64,000 bases of DNA from Trematomus loennbergii (taxonomy: Eukaryota; Chordata; Actinopteri; Perciformes; Nototheniidae): positions 248,001 to 312,000 of the forward strand of contig JAAOOA010000027.1 in NCBI GenBank assembly GCA_012861695.1, read 5' to 3'. Under the pieces are notes generated by a model. That model did not search any database, was not told the origin of the DNA, and saw nothing but the letters and a program-made list of their open reading frames with translations. Shown here in pieces: positions 1-11,600 of this stretch (position 1 is its first letter; the number at the start of each line of letters is the position of its first letter). The position numbers were made by a program, and so were the translations under genes.

Positions 1-1661
1 ATACGAGATGTAACGTCTGTAAAGCGACTTCCTCAAGCTGGATCGAACCTAGCAAACAGTAGGTCGTCCAGAGAAAAAACCCCATTCTCATCCCTCCTCT
101 CTGTGTAGTGGCTCCAGCCTTCTCTACACAAAATGCGAGGAGCCAGGGAACATCCAAACAGCAGACGATTGTCTGGTCTGATATTTCCTAAAAAGAGAAA
201 CGCAGGAATTTCCTGTGTTTCGGGATGGTGGGTATGGAAGTATATGCATCATCCTTCAGGTGGAATTGAACCAGTCGTCCTGGTGAACACATTCCAGCAC
301 CTGTTTGATCGTCAGCATGGGAATACTGACAGATCAAGGATGGATCTCATCCCCCCTGTCTTTTTTGGGACAAGAAAATAGCGGGAGTAATACCCCTGAT
401 TTTCTTCCCCTTGAGGAACCCTGGAAATAGCCTCTTTCAACAGGAGTTCCCGCAGCTCTGCTTGGAGCGCAAGACACTGTTCTTGGGATGACAGGAGTGT
501 TTCCTGTATCCCCTTGAACTGTGGGGGGGGGGGGGGAGGCGAACTGCAGGGTGTACCCTCTGCTGATCAGCCTGCTCATCTATCTGTCCATCAGACACAC
601 GCGCTGTCGCTCTGAGAAATTCTCTGAGAGCGGGCGCACATGGTCGAGATGTGTTGTGGTCGTCTTGGCGACGAGCCACGTCAGAGCCCTTGCCGCTGCT
701 GCCTGTGAGGCAACCCAAGGTGGGTCTGAAGCGAAAGGGCTGTGAGGAGCCTCCACACGCTGCGTTTCACTCTGGCTCTCATCATGAGGCGTGTAGACGC
801 TCAGGGGATGAATGGAGATGTATGCAGTGTTGACCACATGAGGCGTTATAACGGCGCTCATGGGTTTATTATGACCGTGTGTAGGAGACGTATCTCGGAC
901 AGAGGAATGCCGCGAGCTCTGCGGTTTATTAACCGATAGGTTAAAACCAGCAGGCTTCTGCAGCGAGCCCTGCTGCCTACTAATCAACAGATTGGCGGCA
1001 GCTCTTCTTCCCCTTGAGGAACCCTGGAAATAGCCTCTTTCAACAGGAGTTCCCGCAGCTTTGTCTGGAGCGCAAGACACTGTTCTTGGGATGACAGGAG
1101 TGTTTCCTGTATCCCATTTAACTGTGGGGGGGGGGAGGCGAACTGCAGGGTGTACCCTCTGCTGATCAGCCTGCTCATCCATCTGACCATCAGACACACG
1201 CGCTGCCACTCTGAGAAATTCTCTGAGAGCGGGCGCACATGGTCGAGATGTGTTGTGGTCGTCTTGGCAACGAGCCACGTCAGAGCCCTTGCCGCCGCTG
1301 CTGTGAGGGAGCCTCCTACACGTTGCGTTTCACTCTGGCTCTCATCATGAGGCGTGTACACGCTCAGGGGATGAATGGAGACAGTGTTAACCACATGAGG
1401 CGTTATAACGGCGCTCATGGTTTTATTATGACCGTGTGTAGGAGACGTATCTCGGACAGAGAAATGCCGCGAACTCTGCGGTTTATTAACCGATAGGTTA
1501 AAACCAGCAGGTTTCTGCAGCGAGCCCTGCTGCCTACTAATCAACAGATTGGTGGCAGCTGGCTTAGTTGGCGAACTCTGCAGTTTATTAATCGATAGAT
1601 TAAAAAAGTGCAGGTTTTTGCAACGAACCCTGCTGGCTACTAACCGATAGGTTATAGACAC
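1..1661 (-). pseudogene. DIRS1-like reverse transcriptase, N-terminal part, duplicated and degraded
   Basis: On the minus strand the frame 1661-984 carries RALTWLVAKTTTTHLDHVR, then RGYTLQFASPPPQLNGIQE and LLLKEAISRVPQGEEE, which is the start of the DIRS RT domain. The same segment appears a second time about 603 bp further along (1278-580), and its continuation at about 575-355 reaches YYSRYFLVPKK, the first conserved RT block. Beyond that, toward position 1, only broken matches remain (a stop falls inside the expected SLDLKDAYFHI-like block). The catalytic YLDD block would lie to the left of the window. The duplication plus stops make it non-functional as it stands. Confidence 0.65.
404..1570. 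repeat. 603-bp tandem duplication inside the DIRS element
   Basis: The stretch starting cttccccttgaggaaccctg occurs at 404 and again at 1007, and the two copies run in parallel to about 1006 and 1570. They differ by scattered substitutions and small indels, including the length of a G run (near 525 and 1123) and a segment around 800-830. A third, shorter partial repeat of the unit end (gtttattaaccgataggtta-like) lies at about 1575-1655. It duplicates the Gag-RT spacer and the RT N-terminus. Confidence 0.85.
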
Positions 1662-1762
1662 AGAGTGGAGGATATGTGAGAAACACTTGATGATACTGAT
1701 GACTCAGACAAAAAGTTGAAAAATGAACCCATTTTATTAGTCTCACTATCCCCCCCAACACG

Positions 1763-3213
1763 TCAACGGCGGCTCTGTTTTTTTGGAGGCTCACGTGGAG
1801 CGGATACAGAGCGGGAGTGCCCCCCTCCCCGTTGGCTCACCGCCGAGAGACCCCTCCGTCTCTGGGGTGGCGGGGGAGCGGAGACGCGGGGCGGAGCCCC
1901 TGCCGCCGCCGACGGGCGCTGACGCCGCGGTTGCGGTTGGTATCTCTCCGCCTGCCGCCGTGGCCGGGTTGGGCGCTGCGGCTGCTGCGGCTGCTGCGGG
2001 TGTTGGTGCCGCCCAGCAGGCTGGAGCCAGCTGATGTGCTGGCGGATGTCGTCCGCCTGTTCCGCAGCCGCCTTCATGGATTCCACCATGGCGTGGAACT
2101 GGGGTCCGAACAGCCCGTCCGGGCTGATTGGAGCATCCAGCAGCACTTTTCTGGCCGTTTCCGTAACGGACGCCTGCTGCAGCCAGAGGTGGCGCTGGAT
2201 TTGCGTCACCCACGCGGCGATTCTGGCCTGGGAGACAGCAACAGACGCACACAGTGTGAGCGCCGTGCTGGCAGCCTTGGCGATCTCTTCCGCTTCGTCA
2301 GCGGCCAAGGTGGTGGACCGCTCCACCAGCGTCACCACCGAGTTGGACAGCAGCGTGTTGTTTGCCGCCGCCGACGCCTGAAAGGCACACTGGTGCACCC
2401 GGTCGGCCTGGCGGGCAACATACTGGTCCCTGGGGGAGGCCAACGTAGGGCGCCGTCCGGCGATCATGTTGGCCTGCCTTACCCCAAAAAACGCCGTCAG
2501 GCCCGGCTCCAGCGAAGGGGTGGCTGGGAATCCCTCGTCTGTAAAACCCTCCACCTTGGTGAGGGGAACAAACGTGGACACCGGGGCCTTGAGAGTCCTC
2601 GGGTTCGCCGCCCCCCCTGGTACCTCCTGATGGCGGGAAAGCGTGGCCAGATCGGGTCACTCCTGACCGTCTGCACCCGCGAAAAAACTCCGGCCATGTC
2701 GTCCGGAGCACTCCTCTCCTGAGCTGGGGGAACGGGGAGACCTCTGCAGGCGGCCGCCTTGCAGATGATCCCCGGCAGTTCCAGCAGGATGCCACCTATC
2801 GCCGGCAGCGCCGTGGTGACGGAGAAGGGGACCGCGTGCTCGGCCAAGTCGACACCCTGCTCCGACTCTGTCTCCCCCGTCCGGGGGAGAGGAGGGAGGG
2901 GAGAACCAAACGGTGAACCGTGGAGGGAGATGGGGTAGGAGTCGTCCGACTCCTGCCCGGCACTCGGCTCCAGGGGCACGTTTCGGCTCCAGGAGGACGA
3001 ATCGTCCTCCTCGGTCGCAGCAGCGAGAGCGTCCGCTCTACGCTTCCTGTCGGCCGAGGGGAGACAGGCACAGTGCTGGCATGCGATCTGTTGGCTGAGA
3101 GCCGCGTACGCGTGCTCTGGCCCCAGACAGAATTCGCATTCAGTGTGCCGATCATAACTAAAGATATATCCGGTTCCACATGAGGGACAATCTCTTACAC
3201 AATCGTTGCTCAT
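1763..3213 (-). pseudogene. DIRS1-like Gag (frameshifted)
   Basis: This is the ORF1/Gag-like protein of a DIRS1 retroelement, about 480 residues. Translation from 3213 gives a Cys-rich N-terminus (CPSCGTGYIF, then CEFCLGPEHA and CQHCACLP), an acidic Ser-rich stretch, then a region ending in WPRFPAIRRYQGG. A change of frame near 2611-2617 is needed to continue into KVEGFTDEGFPATPSLEPG and the conserved helical domain with RHLWLQQ and LLDAPISPDGLFGP. A Gln/Pro/Arg-rich tail follows. The break sits in a run of seven C on the + strand where eight would restore the frame, so a missing base is more likely than old decay. Family knowledge: DIRS1 Gag is thought to bind element RNA; no catalytic role is implied. 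Confidence 0.75.
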
Positions 3214-3493
3214 GGTTTCTCGGATATACGTCTCAGTGCTTCAGTAACGGGGTGCTGAAGAAAAAGAGGGAGCAGGTTGTCGGGTCCCCTTCCTATTTAT
3301 ACCGGAAGGGAGCCCGAGGGTGGGGCCCACCTTGCGGGCGGGCGTGGACTACAAGTGTTTTCAGTGCTGCGCGGGTGCGCAGGGGATTACCCAATAGCGA
3401 TAGCCTTAGAGGGCGAAGCCATATACGAAATAGAACTCTCTCCCCCGCCTGCTTGCGAGGGGGCGGGGCAGTTTACACACACGCAGCTGCTAC

Positions 3494-3784
3494 ATGCAGA
3501 AACATACACACACGGCGGTGGTGGCGGAGAGAACTCGCTCCGAGGTGTGGTTAAACTTTACCCGTCTCGATGTGGACAATGCTTGTTACCAAAAGTGCAA
3601 TAAGAGTTTAGCATGTAAGGGCGGTAACACGAGCAATTTGTCGAAACATTTAGCAAAAGTGCACCACATTCAGACGGAGAAATGCACCGGGTTCGACTGT
3701 CTTTCTGGTAGCTCTGTAGCCCCATCCACGAGTAACGTTTCCACGTCAGGTGTTATGTATGCTAGCAGCAACACACAGAGTTAA
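3494..3784 (+). pseudogene. BED zinc-finger fragment of a hAT/ZBED transposase
   Basis: The 96-codon frame contains a BED-type finger: SEVWLNFTRLDVDNACYQKC, then CKGGNTSNLSKHLAKVHH, giving the C-x2-C ... H-x4-H ligand spacing. In this family the BED finger binds the transposon ends. The frame stops after a Ser/Thr-rich linker (STSNVSTSGVMY) with no catalytic domain downstream, so it is the first exon or a remnant. A hAT-like terminus lies at 4507-4600 and could be the other end of the same element, with the MITE at 3941-4435 inserted between. Confidence 0.6.
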
Positions 3785-3940
3785 CTCAATTATACAAACA
3801 TGGGTTAATGATTAGAGGTAACTGAGTTATTTATTTTGTTAAAGTTTCAGCTATTCTGTTTACAATTCTGTCATCAGATTATTTAATACGATTTGTTAAA
3901 ACATTGTTGTTTCTTTTGATGTGAAATATATGTATTTAAT

Positions 3941-4435
3941 TTAAAGTGGACCTATCATGCTATATTATAATAATATAGTGTAGGACCATACCTATATAAG
4001 GCATATTTATACTTTTTTTTCTTCAAAATACCAAACAGATCATGCATTTTAGCCATGCCTCATTTCGCTCAATTTGCACTTTTTTAGCCCTGTTTTTGCA
4101 AGGGCTGATTCTGTGAGAACAGCACCACCTACAGGCCTGGCATATGCACTACAGCGTCTCCAGCGCTTTCAAACGGCAATGGCCGTGGCGGTCTCCTCCT
4201 GATTGGTGGAGTTGGCCCAATAGCCGTAGCGCCACCATCCTGACGTCAGGACAGTGTTCAAATCTGGATCAGTTTTTATCAGATCCGTTGCAGCCCCTTT
4301 TTTAGAGATTTGGGTATGGAGGAAAATAGAGAGGGTTGTGTTTTCTGACACTTGGTGAGTTCCCTGGAACACCGGGGACACATATTCATGTATAAAATGT
4401 ACAAAAGTGCATGTTGCATGATAGGTCCCCTTTAA
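3941..4435 (+). mobile_element. TTAA-flanked MITE, family A copy 1
   Basis: A 495-bp non-coding element bounded by TTAA on both sides. The ends are inverted: ttaaagtggacctatcatgc at the left and gcatgataggtcccctttaa at the right. Near-full copies lie at 26649-27145 and 27686-28180 (inverted), and a truncated copy at 54389-54534. TTAA target sites are typical of piggyBac-superfamily elements; membership here is an inference from the target site only. Confidence 0.85.
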
Positions 4436-4506
4436 ATAAAAAGCAATGTTAGTTTTGTTCACAATTTGTTTAGTTAGTTTACCTTATTTTTTTCTCCAAA
4501 AGAACT

Positions 4507-4600
4507 GATAAGAGTACCGTTAAAAGACCGGATCGATAAGCGGTATCGATAAAAGTAGTAGTAGGCCTACCGTTAAAACCTTAACGATACCCATCCCTAG
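4507..4600. mobile_element. hAT-like element terminus (GGGATGGGTATCG type)
   Basis: The block ends in ttaacgatacccatccctag. Its reverse complement closely matches 62781-62870, which starts gggatgggtatcgctaagg and continues with the same atcgat-rich subterminal pattern. Two copies at distant places support a transposon end. No target duplication could be paired. Confidence 0.5.
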
Positions 4601-4747
4601 TCATGTGGATGTCAGTTTTACACACATGCTGAGGCCGCCGTGCCTATGTTTTTGTTTTCACTGCTAATGTATGCTTATGTTCAATTAGTGCATTAAAAAA
4701 TCATTAAAATCATTAAAGAAGTTTCAGCTCAGACACCACGCTTAATA

Positions 4748-4813
4748 TGTCTCCCCTGGCCCACCTACATTTCTCCAGGCCCACCCACACAATAATTCCT
4801 GGCTACGCCACTG
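4748..4813 (-). mobile_element. Possible hAT terminus (CAGTGGCGTAGCCAGG)
   Basis: On the minus strand the block begins cagtggcgtagccaggaatt, a start that resembles hAT ends in fish. The partner end is not visible and the flank is occupied by the minisatellite that follows. Confidence 0.35.
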
Positions 4814-4814
4814 A

Positions 4815-4960
4815 TGTGAAGTGTAGTGAAGTGTAATGTAATGTAGTGTAGTGTAATGTAGTGTAGTGTGGTGTAGTGTAGTGAAGTGTAGTGAAGTGTA
4901 GTGAGGTGTAGTGAAGTGTAATGTAATGTAGTGTAGAGTAGTGTAGTGAAGAGTAGTGTA
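4815..4960. repeat. TAGTG/TAATG pentamer minisatellite
   Basis: About 145 bp of imperfect 5-bp units (gtgta, gtgaa, atgta). Long frames on the minus strand here are low-complexity artefacts of the repeat. Confidence 0.9.
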
Positions 4961-5017
4961 TGGCAAGCCATTTGAGTATTTATTCCATATCCTTGATATC
5001 AGACGGCAGCTGCCTAC

Positions 5018-5319
5018 ACTAGTTGGCTCTTTGATTTCACTTGTTAGATATATGGTCAAACTAGTGTGGCACTCTGCTTTACTAGTTAAATAAAACATTA
5101 TACTAGTCACTCTTTTTCAGCAACTAGTGGCACTTTTGTCCGACTAGTTACCACATAAGCCTTACTAGTGACGCCAGAAGCAGCACTAGTACTAGTGAAC
5201 CCTTTGCCCTTTACTAGTTAACTAGTGAGATACATTTAAATTCAACTAGTGAACTAGTGAGGCTTAAAATGTTCACTAGTAGTACTAGTGGATCCCAAAT
5301 GTGCACTAGTCACACTAGT
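5018..5319. repeat. ACTAGT array 1
   Basis: Seventeen copies of the palindrome actagt lie in about 300 bp. In the left half they are mostly single and spaced about 20-23 bp; in the right half they come as close pairs such as actagttaactagt or actagtgaactagt with unrelated spacers between. The base composition of the spacers is not repetitive. The array abuts the L2 LINE start. A second array at 21220-21751 has the reverse layout. Subterminal arrays of this kind are known in CACTA (EnSpm) transposons, whose ends begin CACTA; here the outer edge reads cactagttg, but no transposase was found. Confidence 0.9.
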
Positions 5320-5339
5320 TGCACAGAATGCTAATGACA

Positions 5340-5605
5340 ATAACATCAACACACACACGGACACTGTCATCTGCTACATTGGGAATGCATCGATGACGTG
5401 GTACCGAAGGTTTCTGTACGGACATTCCCAAATCAAAAGCCCTGGATAAACTGCGATGTGCGCGGCAAGCTGAAAGCGCGCACTATCGCGCACAGAGCTG
5501 GAGATTTGGAGGAGTACAGGAAATCTAGGTATGATCTCCGGAGAGCAATTAAAATGCAAAGACACAGTACAAAGAGAAGGTGGAATCTGACTTCAAAGGC
5601 TGTAA
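5340..5605 (+). pseudogene. L2-type LINE ORF2, segment 1 (between endonuclease and RT)
   Basis: The frame reads CIDDVVPKVSVRTFPNQKPW then KSRYDLRRAIKMQ, matching the linker between endonuclease and RT of L2/CR1-group LINEs. It breaks at 5606 where a MITE is inserted, and the reading resumes at 6173 (NTRNMWAGLRTMTDYKG). The endonuclease domain is missing upstream, so the element is 5'-truncated. Confidence 0.7.
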
Positions 5606-6172
5606 CGGGCCGTCTCCACGGCAGCGTTAAAAAATCTTGAAACGCTTCTGCCCATTCACTTTGAATGGGGTGACGTCACTTTTTTTCGCTTTCGCCGAAA
5701 TGCATTGTGGGCAGGCGAGCGGAGATTCTCAGGATTTTCAAGATCCAAAGTTGAACAATGTTCAACTTTTGAAGCTGAGGAGGAAGCGTCAGCCAATCAA
5801 ATCCCGTGTACGCAAATCTGACAGTTCAAGCTCTAGCCAATCAAACGGCGTGTATGCTGGGAGAGACAGACCGCAGGTCATTTCCTCATATTCCAAAACA
5901 TGGAGGAGAAATTAGCGGTAGCGAATCAATCACCCGGTGCTTTATGACCAGACCTACCGGGATATAAACCGGAGGAGCCAGGCATGGAGGGAGGTGGCAG
6001 AGACAGTGGTATGTTTTCGCCTGTTTTGGGGAGTTTATATCCAGTTTACTTCGGGCTTTTTGGCTTCATATGTCGCGCGGGATTCATGTGATTGGTTGAT
6101 CGCAAAAAAATCCCCAAGCCTCAGATACGCCCACCTCCAAGATTTTTTTAACGCTGCCGTGGAGACGGCCCG
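5606..6172. mobile_element. PIF/Harbinger-like MITE inserted in the LINE
   Basis: A 567-bp element with terminal inverted repeats of about 35 bp: cgggccgtctccacggcagc at the left and gctgccgtggagacggcccg at the right. The target duplication is taa (or gtaac, since the terminal c/g can belong to either side). Removing it restores the LINE frame across the site. A 3-bp TAA target is typical of PIF/Harbinger. No transposase is present. Confidence 0.85.
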
Positions 6173-7261
6173 TAACACCAGGAATATGTGGGCGGGACTA
6201 AGGACAATGACCGACTACAAAGGAGCAGCGGGGGTGCTGCGGGAGTGTCTGCGTGTGCATCTCTCCCAGATGAGCTGAACAGTTTTTTTGCACGCTTTGA
6301 GAGCAGCCGGGCTGTGGAGGTACAGAGGGACCAGGAGCTACCCTGCCCTTTTGTTTTAAATAGGGCAGATGTGTCTAAATCCTTTAAAAGGGTTAACCAC
6401 ACAAGGCTCCTGGACCTGATGGCATCCCTGGCCGTGTTCTCAGGGTGTGTGCAGTTCAGCTGGCAGAGGTGTTCACAGACATCTTCAACAGGTCCCTGTT
6501 GCAGTCTGTAGTCCCCACATGCTTCAAACATTCCACTATCGTTCCTGTCCCGAAAAAGACAATAATCACCTGCCCCAACGACTACCGCCCAGTAGCACTC
6601 ACCTCCATCATAATGAAGTGCTTTGAGCGGTTAGTCAAATCATTCATCACCTCCTCCCTCCCTGAATCTCTGGACCCCCTGCAGTTTGCCTACAGAGCAA
6701 ACAGGTCCACAGACGACGCCATAGCCCTCACCCACCACACTGCCCTCTCACACCTGGACCCGAAGAACAGGAACACATATGTGAGAATGCTGTTCATTGA
6801 CTACAGTTCAGCATTCAATACCATTGTGCCCTCCAAGCTGGCCATCAAGCTCAGAGACCTCGGGCTCAACAGCGCCCTCTGTGACTGGATCCTGAACTTC
6901 CTGACGGGCAGACCCCAGGCAGTGCGGGTGGGAAACATCACATCCTCCACCCTGATTCTCAACACCGGAGCCCTCAAGGCTGCGTGCTCAGCCCTCTCCT
7001 CTACTCCCTGTTCACCCACAACTGCGTGGCCACACACAGCTCCAACACCATCGTGAAGTTTGCTGATGACACGACCGTCATCGGCCAGACGATGTAAAGA
7101 CGATGACGAGACGGCGTACAGAGAGGAGGTCGAAAACCTGACATCTTGGTGCCAGGATAACAACCTCCATCTCAACATCAGCAAAACAAAGGAGCTGATT
7201 GTGGACTACAGGAAGCAGCAGGGAGAGGGACACGCCCCCATCGCCATCAATGGGACTACGG
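6173..7261 (+). pseudogene. L2-type LINE reverse transcriptase, segment 2
   Basis: This is the RT domain of an L2-clade non-LTR retrotransposon. Visible blocks in order are [37 protein letters not shown], the catalytic motif A as [13 protein letters not shown] (about 6788-6826), [20 protein letters not shown], and motif C as FADDTT (7058-7075). Between LNTGA and motif C the frame must shift by one near 6967, where ggagccctcaagg lacks one c relative to the expected [10 protein letters not shown] block. The ORF then runs into the hAT insertion at 7262. Confidence 0.8.
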
Positions 7262-7265
7262 CAGT

Positions 7266-7500
7266 GTTGTAGTCAAGTCACCAATTCACGAGTCCAAGTC
7301 ACTCTCGAGTCACCACTCTTCGAGTCCGAGTCCAAGTCCGAGTCACCAAGGGAGAGTCGTAGTCGAGTCCGAGTCCAAGTCCGAGTCACCCAAGGAATGT
7401 CCGAGTCAAGTCCGAGTCCGAGTCATCATTACCTGTGTTCGAGTCCGAGTCCAAGTCCGAGTCACCTAAGAAGAGTCCAAGTCAAGTCCGAGTCACAAGT
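7266..7500 (+). repeat. GAGTC/AAGTC subterminal array, left end of the hAT
   Basis: About 30 copies of (g/a)agtc, arranged as gagtccgagtccaagtccga-type strings, separated by linkers such as accaaggga and atcattacctgtgtt. The same strings, in the same orientation, recur at 12064-12285. Subterminal repeats are usual transposase-binding regions in hAT elements; that role here is inferred. Confidence 0.85.
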
Positions 7501-8638
7501 CTTCATGTATTAATCTTCATGGATATATGTGTTGAAATGTAGCTGCTCCTCTACATTGCTTTTATCCTGTCATGTTATACTAATCTGTCTATTGAACTGC
7601 TGTGAAGCCAGTTTGGCTACAATTCTTTTATTAAAAAGGTGCTATACAAATATAAAGCTTATTACTAATATTAATATTAATTATTATTATCATCATCATC
7701 AAGGTTGAGTCCAGTTCCAATATTGCCTCCAGTGCTCCGTTCTGGCATCTTCAAAGAGCTGCTTTACAAATGAAAATGGTATACATTAAACACAATGACA
7801 CACTGTCACAATTTTCTTTAACTTATTTAATGGTTTGAAAACCCACAGAAACTGAAAATACATTATTAAGAACAATAGAACATGAGAGAAAGCACGCAGG
7901 GCTTTCTACGCAATACAAGTAACATTTTCATTACATTTCCAATTTGAATCTGGCTCGAATTACAAAGTCATAGAACCAATTCCTCTCTATGTTAGTGAAG
8001 TGATGGAGTCCCCTCTCCTACCATAATTTGGCCCTATTGGACAGACACCCAGTTGAAATTATGCATTTAGAATGCTTAAAAAGCATCTTACAGGTGTACG
8101 GAAAAAGCACAAACAACACCAGCAGAGCCGAATGAGGCCAATTCCCATAGAGTATTACATCTTAAAATAAGATAAAAAGAGCAAATAAATGTTGGCCTCA
8201 TCTTAAAAAAGTGACCCACTCTTATATCACCAGAAAGCCCTGCAATGCTAAGAGCTGAGCTTGAGTCAATTTCTGGACCCTGTTCAGCCTCAGGACCAGC
8301 CCTGACATTATATTAATCAACACAATTATAAATCACCAGAAAAATAACACTAATTGGAATACACAAACTAATTCACACAGCAAAATGCAGTGCCATCTGG
8401 CCCTAAACAGACAGTACTGTGTGGCAGATTAACTGAGCACAACCTCAAAACTCCAATCAATCCGAACAAAATATTTCCCCAAATTTAAATACAACCATCC
8501 TGTTTTTTACCACGTAACAAACATACAACAAAATCCAATCCTGTTAGGAGAGCTGACAGGGAACTTTAGTCTGGCATAACAATATGTTTTTAGCTGCTAA
8601 CGTCAGGAGCAGGTGAGCACCCACTCAGGCACACACAC

Positions 8639-11600
8639 TTAAACATGCATGTTGCATTTTAAAAGCATCAGATTTGACAACATGGTACAACTCAACCTTG
8701 CACGGTGAGGCCTCATAAAAATGCCTCCATGACTGAATACCCTTTCAATGGGTGCACTGGAAGCAGGGATGGAGAATACCTGTGTGGCAACCCGATAGAG
8801 GTCAGGGAACTGGGATTTATTTTGTTGCCAAAACTTGAAGCATGGGTCTGAGGCCTGGTTGTCAATCAAGTCGAGGTATGCAGCCAGCTGAGCCTGGACA
8901 GACCGACTGTTGGTGGAGGAGGGAGTCTTGCTGTAGTGGGAGAACATTCTCAGCTTCTTCTGAGGAGCTTCAGGAGGAGACACTGGAACATCAACTGGTT
9001 CTGGTCCTGCTGCTGTGTCTGCTGTTGAGATCATTTGCTTCTCACCCTCTGCCTTGATACAATCTGAAATGAGAGGGTATACTTTTGTGAATAAATCTGC
9101 TACTGATCTTATTCTTTTGTTTGTGATACCATATTATAGATGATGATGTTAATTTGTTTTACTTGAAGAGGCTAATGTGTAAAAATTGCCTTATATTTGG
9201 GTAATTCTTTCGATAAGGATTGAGTATTCTTATTTTGGCTACACACACCCCAATATCTACAAACAGATAAACCACTTCGAGACATCCATGTACACATATA
9301 ACTATAATTAATAATAACTAGTTTAAGTTAGAGCCTGCATACATATATATCAAGTGAACATGTCTCACCAATGATCTGAGTCATTAGCTGATCTTTGTCA
9401 TCACTGTCCAGCTGCACATCATGTTTTAGCCACTGGAAACCAAACGATGGGTCCAACACAGATGCTATGAAGTAGGCAGTCGTGAAAGGAAATTTGGTGG
9501 GACCTCTTCCTTCAGTTGGCTCGCATCCTGGCATCTTCACTGCGTGGAAGATTTCTGTGAACCTTGTTTTCAAGGAGCTCGCCAGAGCTCTCACCAGGGG
9601 CCCACAGTATCTGACTCTTCCTCTTATTTCCTGCAGATGGCAGTGCAGAGAAAGGACACAGGGCACAACCACACTGACTGTGACAGTTTTCTCTCCCTGA
9701 GTCAGGTCGGTTGCCTCCAGGAATGGGTCAAGAACTTCGATGAGTTCTTTCAGCTGAGCATAATCTCGCTGGGATAAGATGAGGGCTTTGTGTGCCTCTG
9801 AGTTCAACACATAGGAGAGATTTTGCGTGTCAAATTTAACATACGCCTTTACCTGCTTTAAAGTTGAATTCCATCGTGTGGCATTTGCTGATGGAATTGT
9901 GGCATCCCCAAAGCAGGACTCAAAGCGGTCTTTAAATGAGGTGCTACTATGGAGGAGGCTGGCTGTGCGGGATAGCTTGGCTAGTGTACCTGACAGCCCA
10001 CTGGCTTCTTTCAGACCATCTTTTATCACCAACTGCAATGTATGCGTGAAGCATGACAGTCTCTCCATCTTGCAGTTCTGATCCAGAGCAGCAGTAACTG
10101 CCTGTTGATCCTCTGTCGTCAGGTCTTGCCATATTTCCCCTTCCTCCTCCTCCTCCTCCTCCTCCTCCTCCTCTAATGTGCCTGGATCATTAGTCTCTTC
10201 CTCACACGCCTCCTCTGGTGGAAAGCTGGCCTGGAATGCTTTTCGCATGTTGGATGCATTGTCAGTTATAATAAAGTTGATCTTGTCCTTAATAAGATAT
10301 TCTTCTGCACAGCTTTCAAACATATTGGCTATCTTCTCTCCTGTGTGTTTTCCATGCACTCTTTCACACGTTAGCAGATATGGCTGGAGGCTGAGTTCGT
10401 CTTTTTTTTCAGACACTGTGTGTGCTGTCACTCCAAGGAACGACCGCATCTTTCGATCGCTCCAAATGTCTGCGGTGACAGCAACACTTGATGCTGCTGC
10501 TAGTTGGTTCTTTATTTTTTCTTTAAGGACTGTGACCATTCCTGGAATGGTCACAGAGGAGATGGTTGATCTTGCTATTGGCCTGTATTGAGGGTCTAAG
10601 ACATGGAGGAAGTGCCTGAAGTCCTCGTTGTCGACAATGGAGAGAGGCAAACAGCATTTAATGATAAGGTCTTTCACAACAGCATCACTTATGGATTTTT
10701 GACGAGGATGACTGAGGTCATAGATCCTTCGCTGTCCTTCACTGAGAAATGATGTTATACTCTGACCACTAGACCCAGCAGCCGATGTCACATCGGAGGA
10801 AAGTGATGCACGGTATTGTTGGTGCCTAGGGGAAGAAATAATACACACTTTAGCTTGTTGATGCCAAATAATTTCAAAAAATCTTTCTTATTGCTAAATA
10901 AATTGTATGGTTAAAAATAGGGCTACCCCAACTACTAATCATTAGTTTCAACCATTGCAAACTAGTTGTGGCATGTTTATGATAATAATTTAAATACATT
11001 TTTGGACCATCCAAATATGGTTTGAGTTCAAGGATTGAGAAACAATGTAAAAAGTAACATTGTTATCAGTGTGCTATATAACAGTGAAATACAAAACCAT
11101 AATCCTGAGCCTTCACAAATAGAATGTTCAAGCACAAACAAAGCAAACCACCTATTCACACACTAATGCTAAAAAGGGATATGATTCTAAATGTGTTGGA
11201 ATTAACGAATATTTTGTTAATTTATTTCAACACAGTCGGCAAAACATCACTTCACTTATGAACGTCGAACACAAAGCGAATATAATAAATATTCTATCAC
11301 AATGTCCAACAACCAACAAGTGAACGTTTAAATGATATCAATAAAGATTAAGCCCCAGAAAGCACATGGATACTTAGCATGCACAATTACGACATTCTGC
11401 ATGTTAAGTAGCCATGTGCTTTCGTGTTATCGGCTGAATCTTTATTTATTTATTTGATCACATTACTCTGATGATAGTGTTCAATACAGCCTACCTATAT
11501 GTATGAACTCCATCCTTAGAGTAATGTGTTATGGAGCCTCCGTGACGGAGATCATTTTCAGTCTCTAATTTTCATTTTCACAGTATGCTAGGGCTAGGCT

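Larger units (their letters stand above)
1..3480 (-). mobile_element. DIRS1-like tyrosine-recombinase retrotransposon, 5' part (gag to start of RT)
   Basis: Read on the minus strand, the order is a non-coding start (about 3480-3214), a gag-like frame (3213-1763), a spacer with a duplication, and the beginning of a DIRS-type reverse transcriptase running off the left edge. Two features mark DIRS1: the gag N-terminus with paired Cys motifs (CPSCG, CEFCLGPEHA) and the central block containing LLDAPISPDGLFGP. The RT start shows RGYTLQFA and, near 390-355, YYSRYFLVPKK. The YR (integrase) and methyltransferase-like frames expected downstream are outside the window. The right boundary is not defined by a recognised terminal repeat and is set by where similarity to this element type appears to stop. 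Confidence 0.75.

Noticed and set aside
1817..2722. A 301-codon frame on the + strand
   Set aside because: It is antisense to the DIRS gag, whose motifs are on the minus strand; long antisense frames are expected in GC-rich coding sequence.
4742..5110. Frames of 68-122 codons with repeated TTLHYT units
   Set aside because: Translation of the pentamer minisatellite.
5018..5319. Regularly spaced short repeats resembling a CRISPR array
   Set aside because: The repeat is only a 6-bp palindrome with variable pairing, in a vertebrate genome; no long repeat unit and no cas genes.
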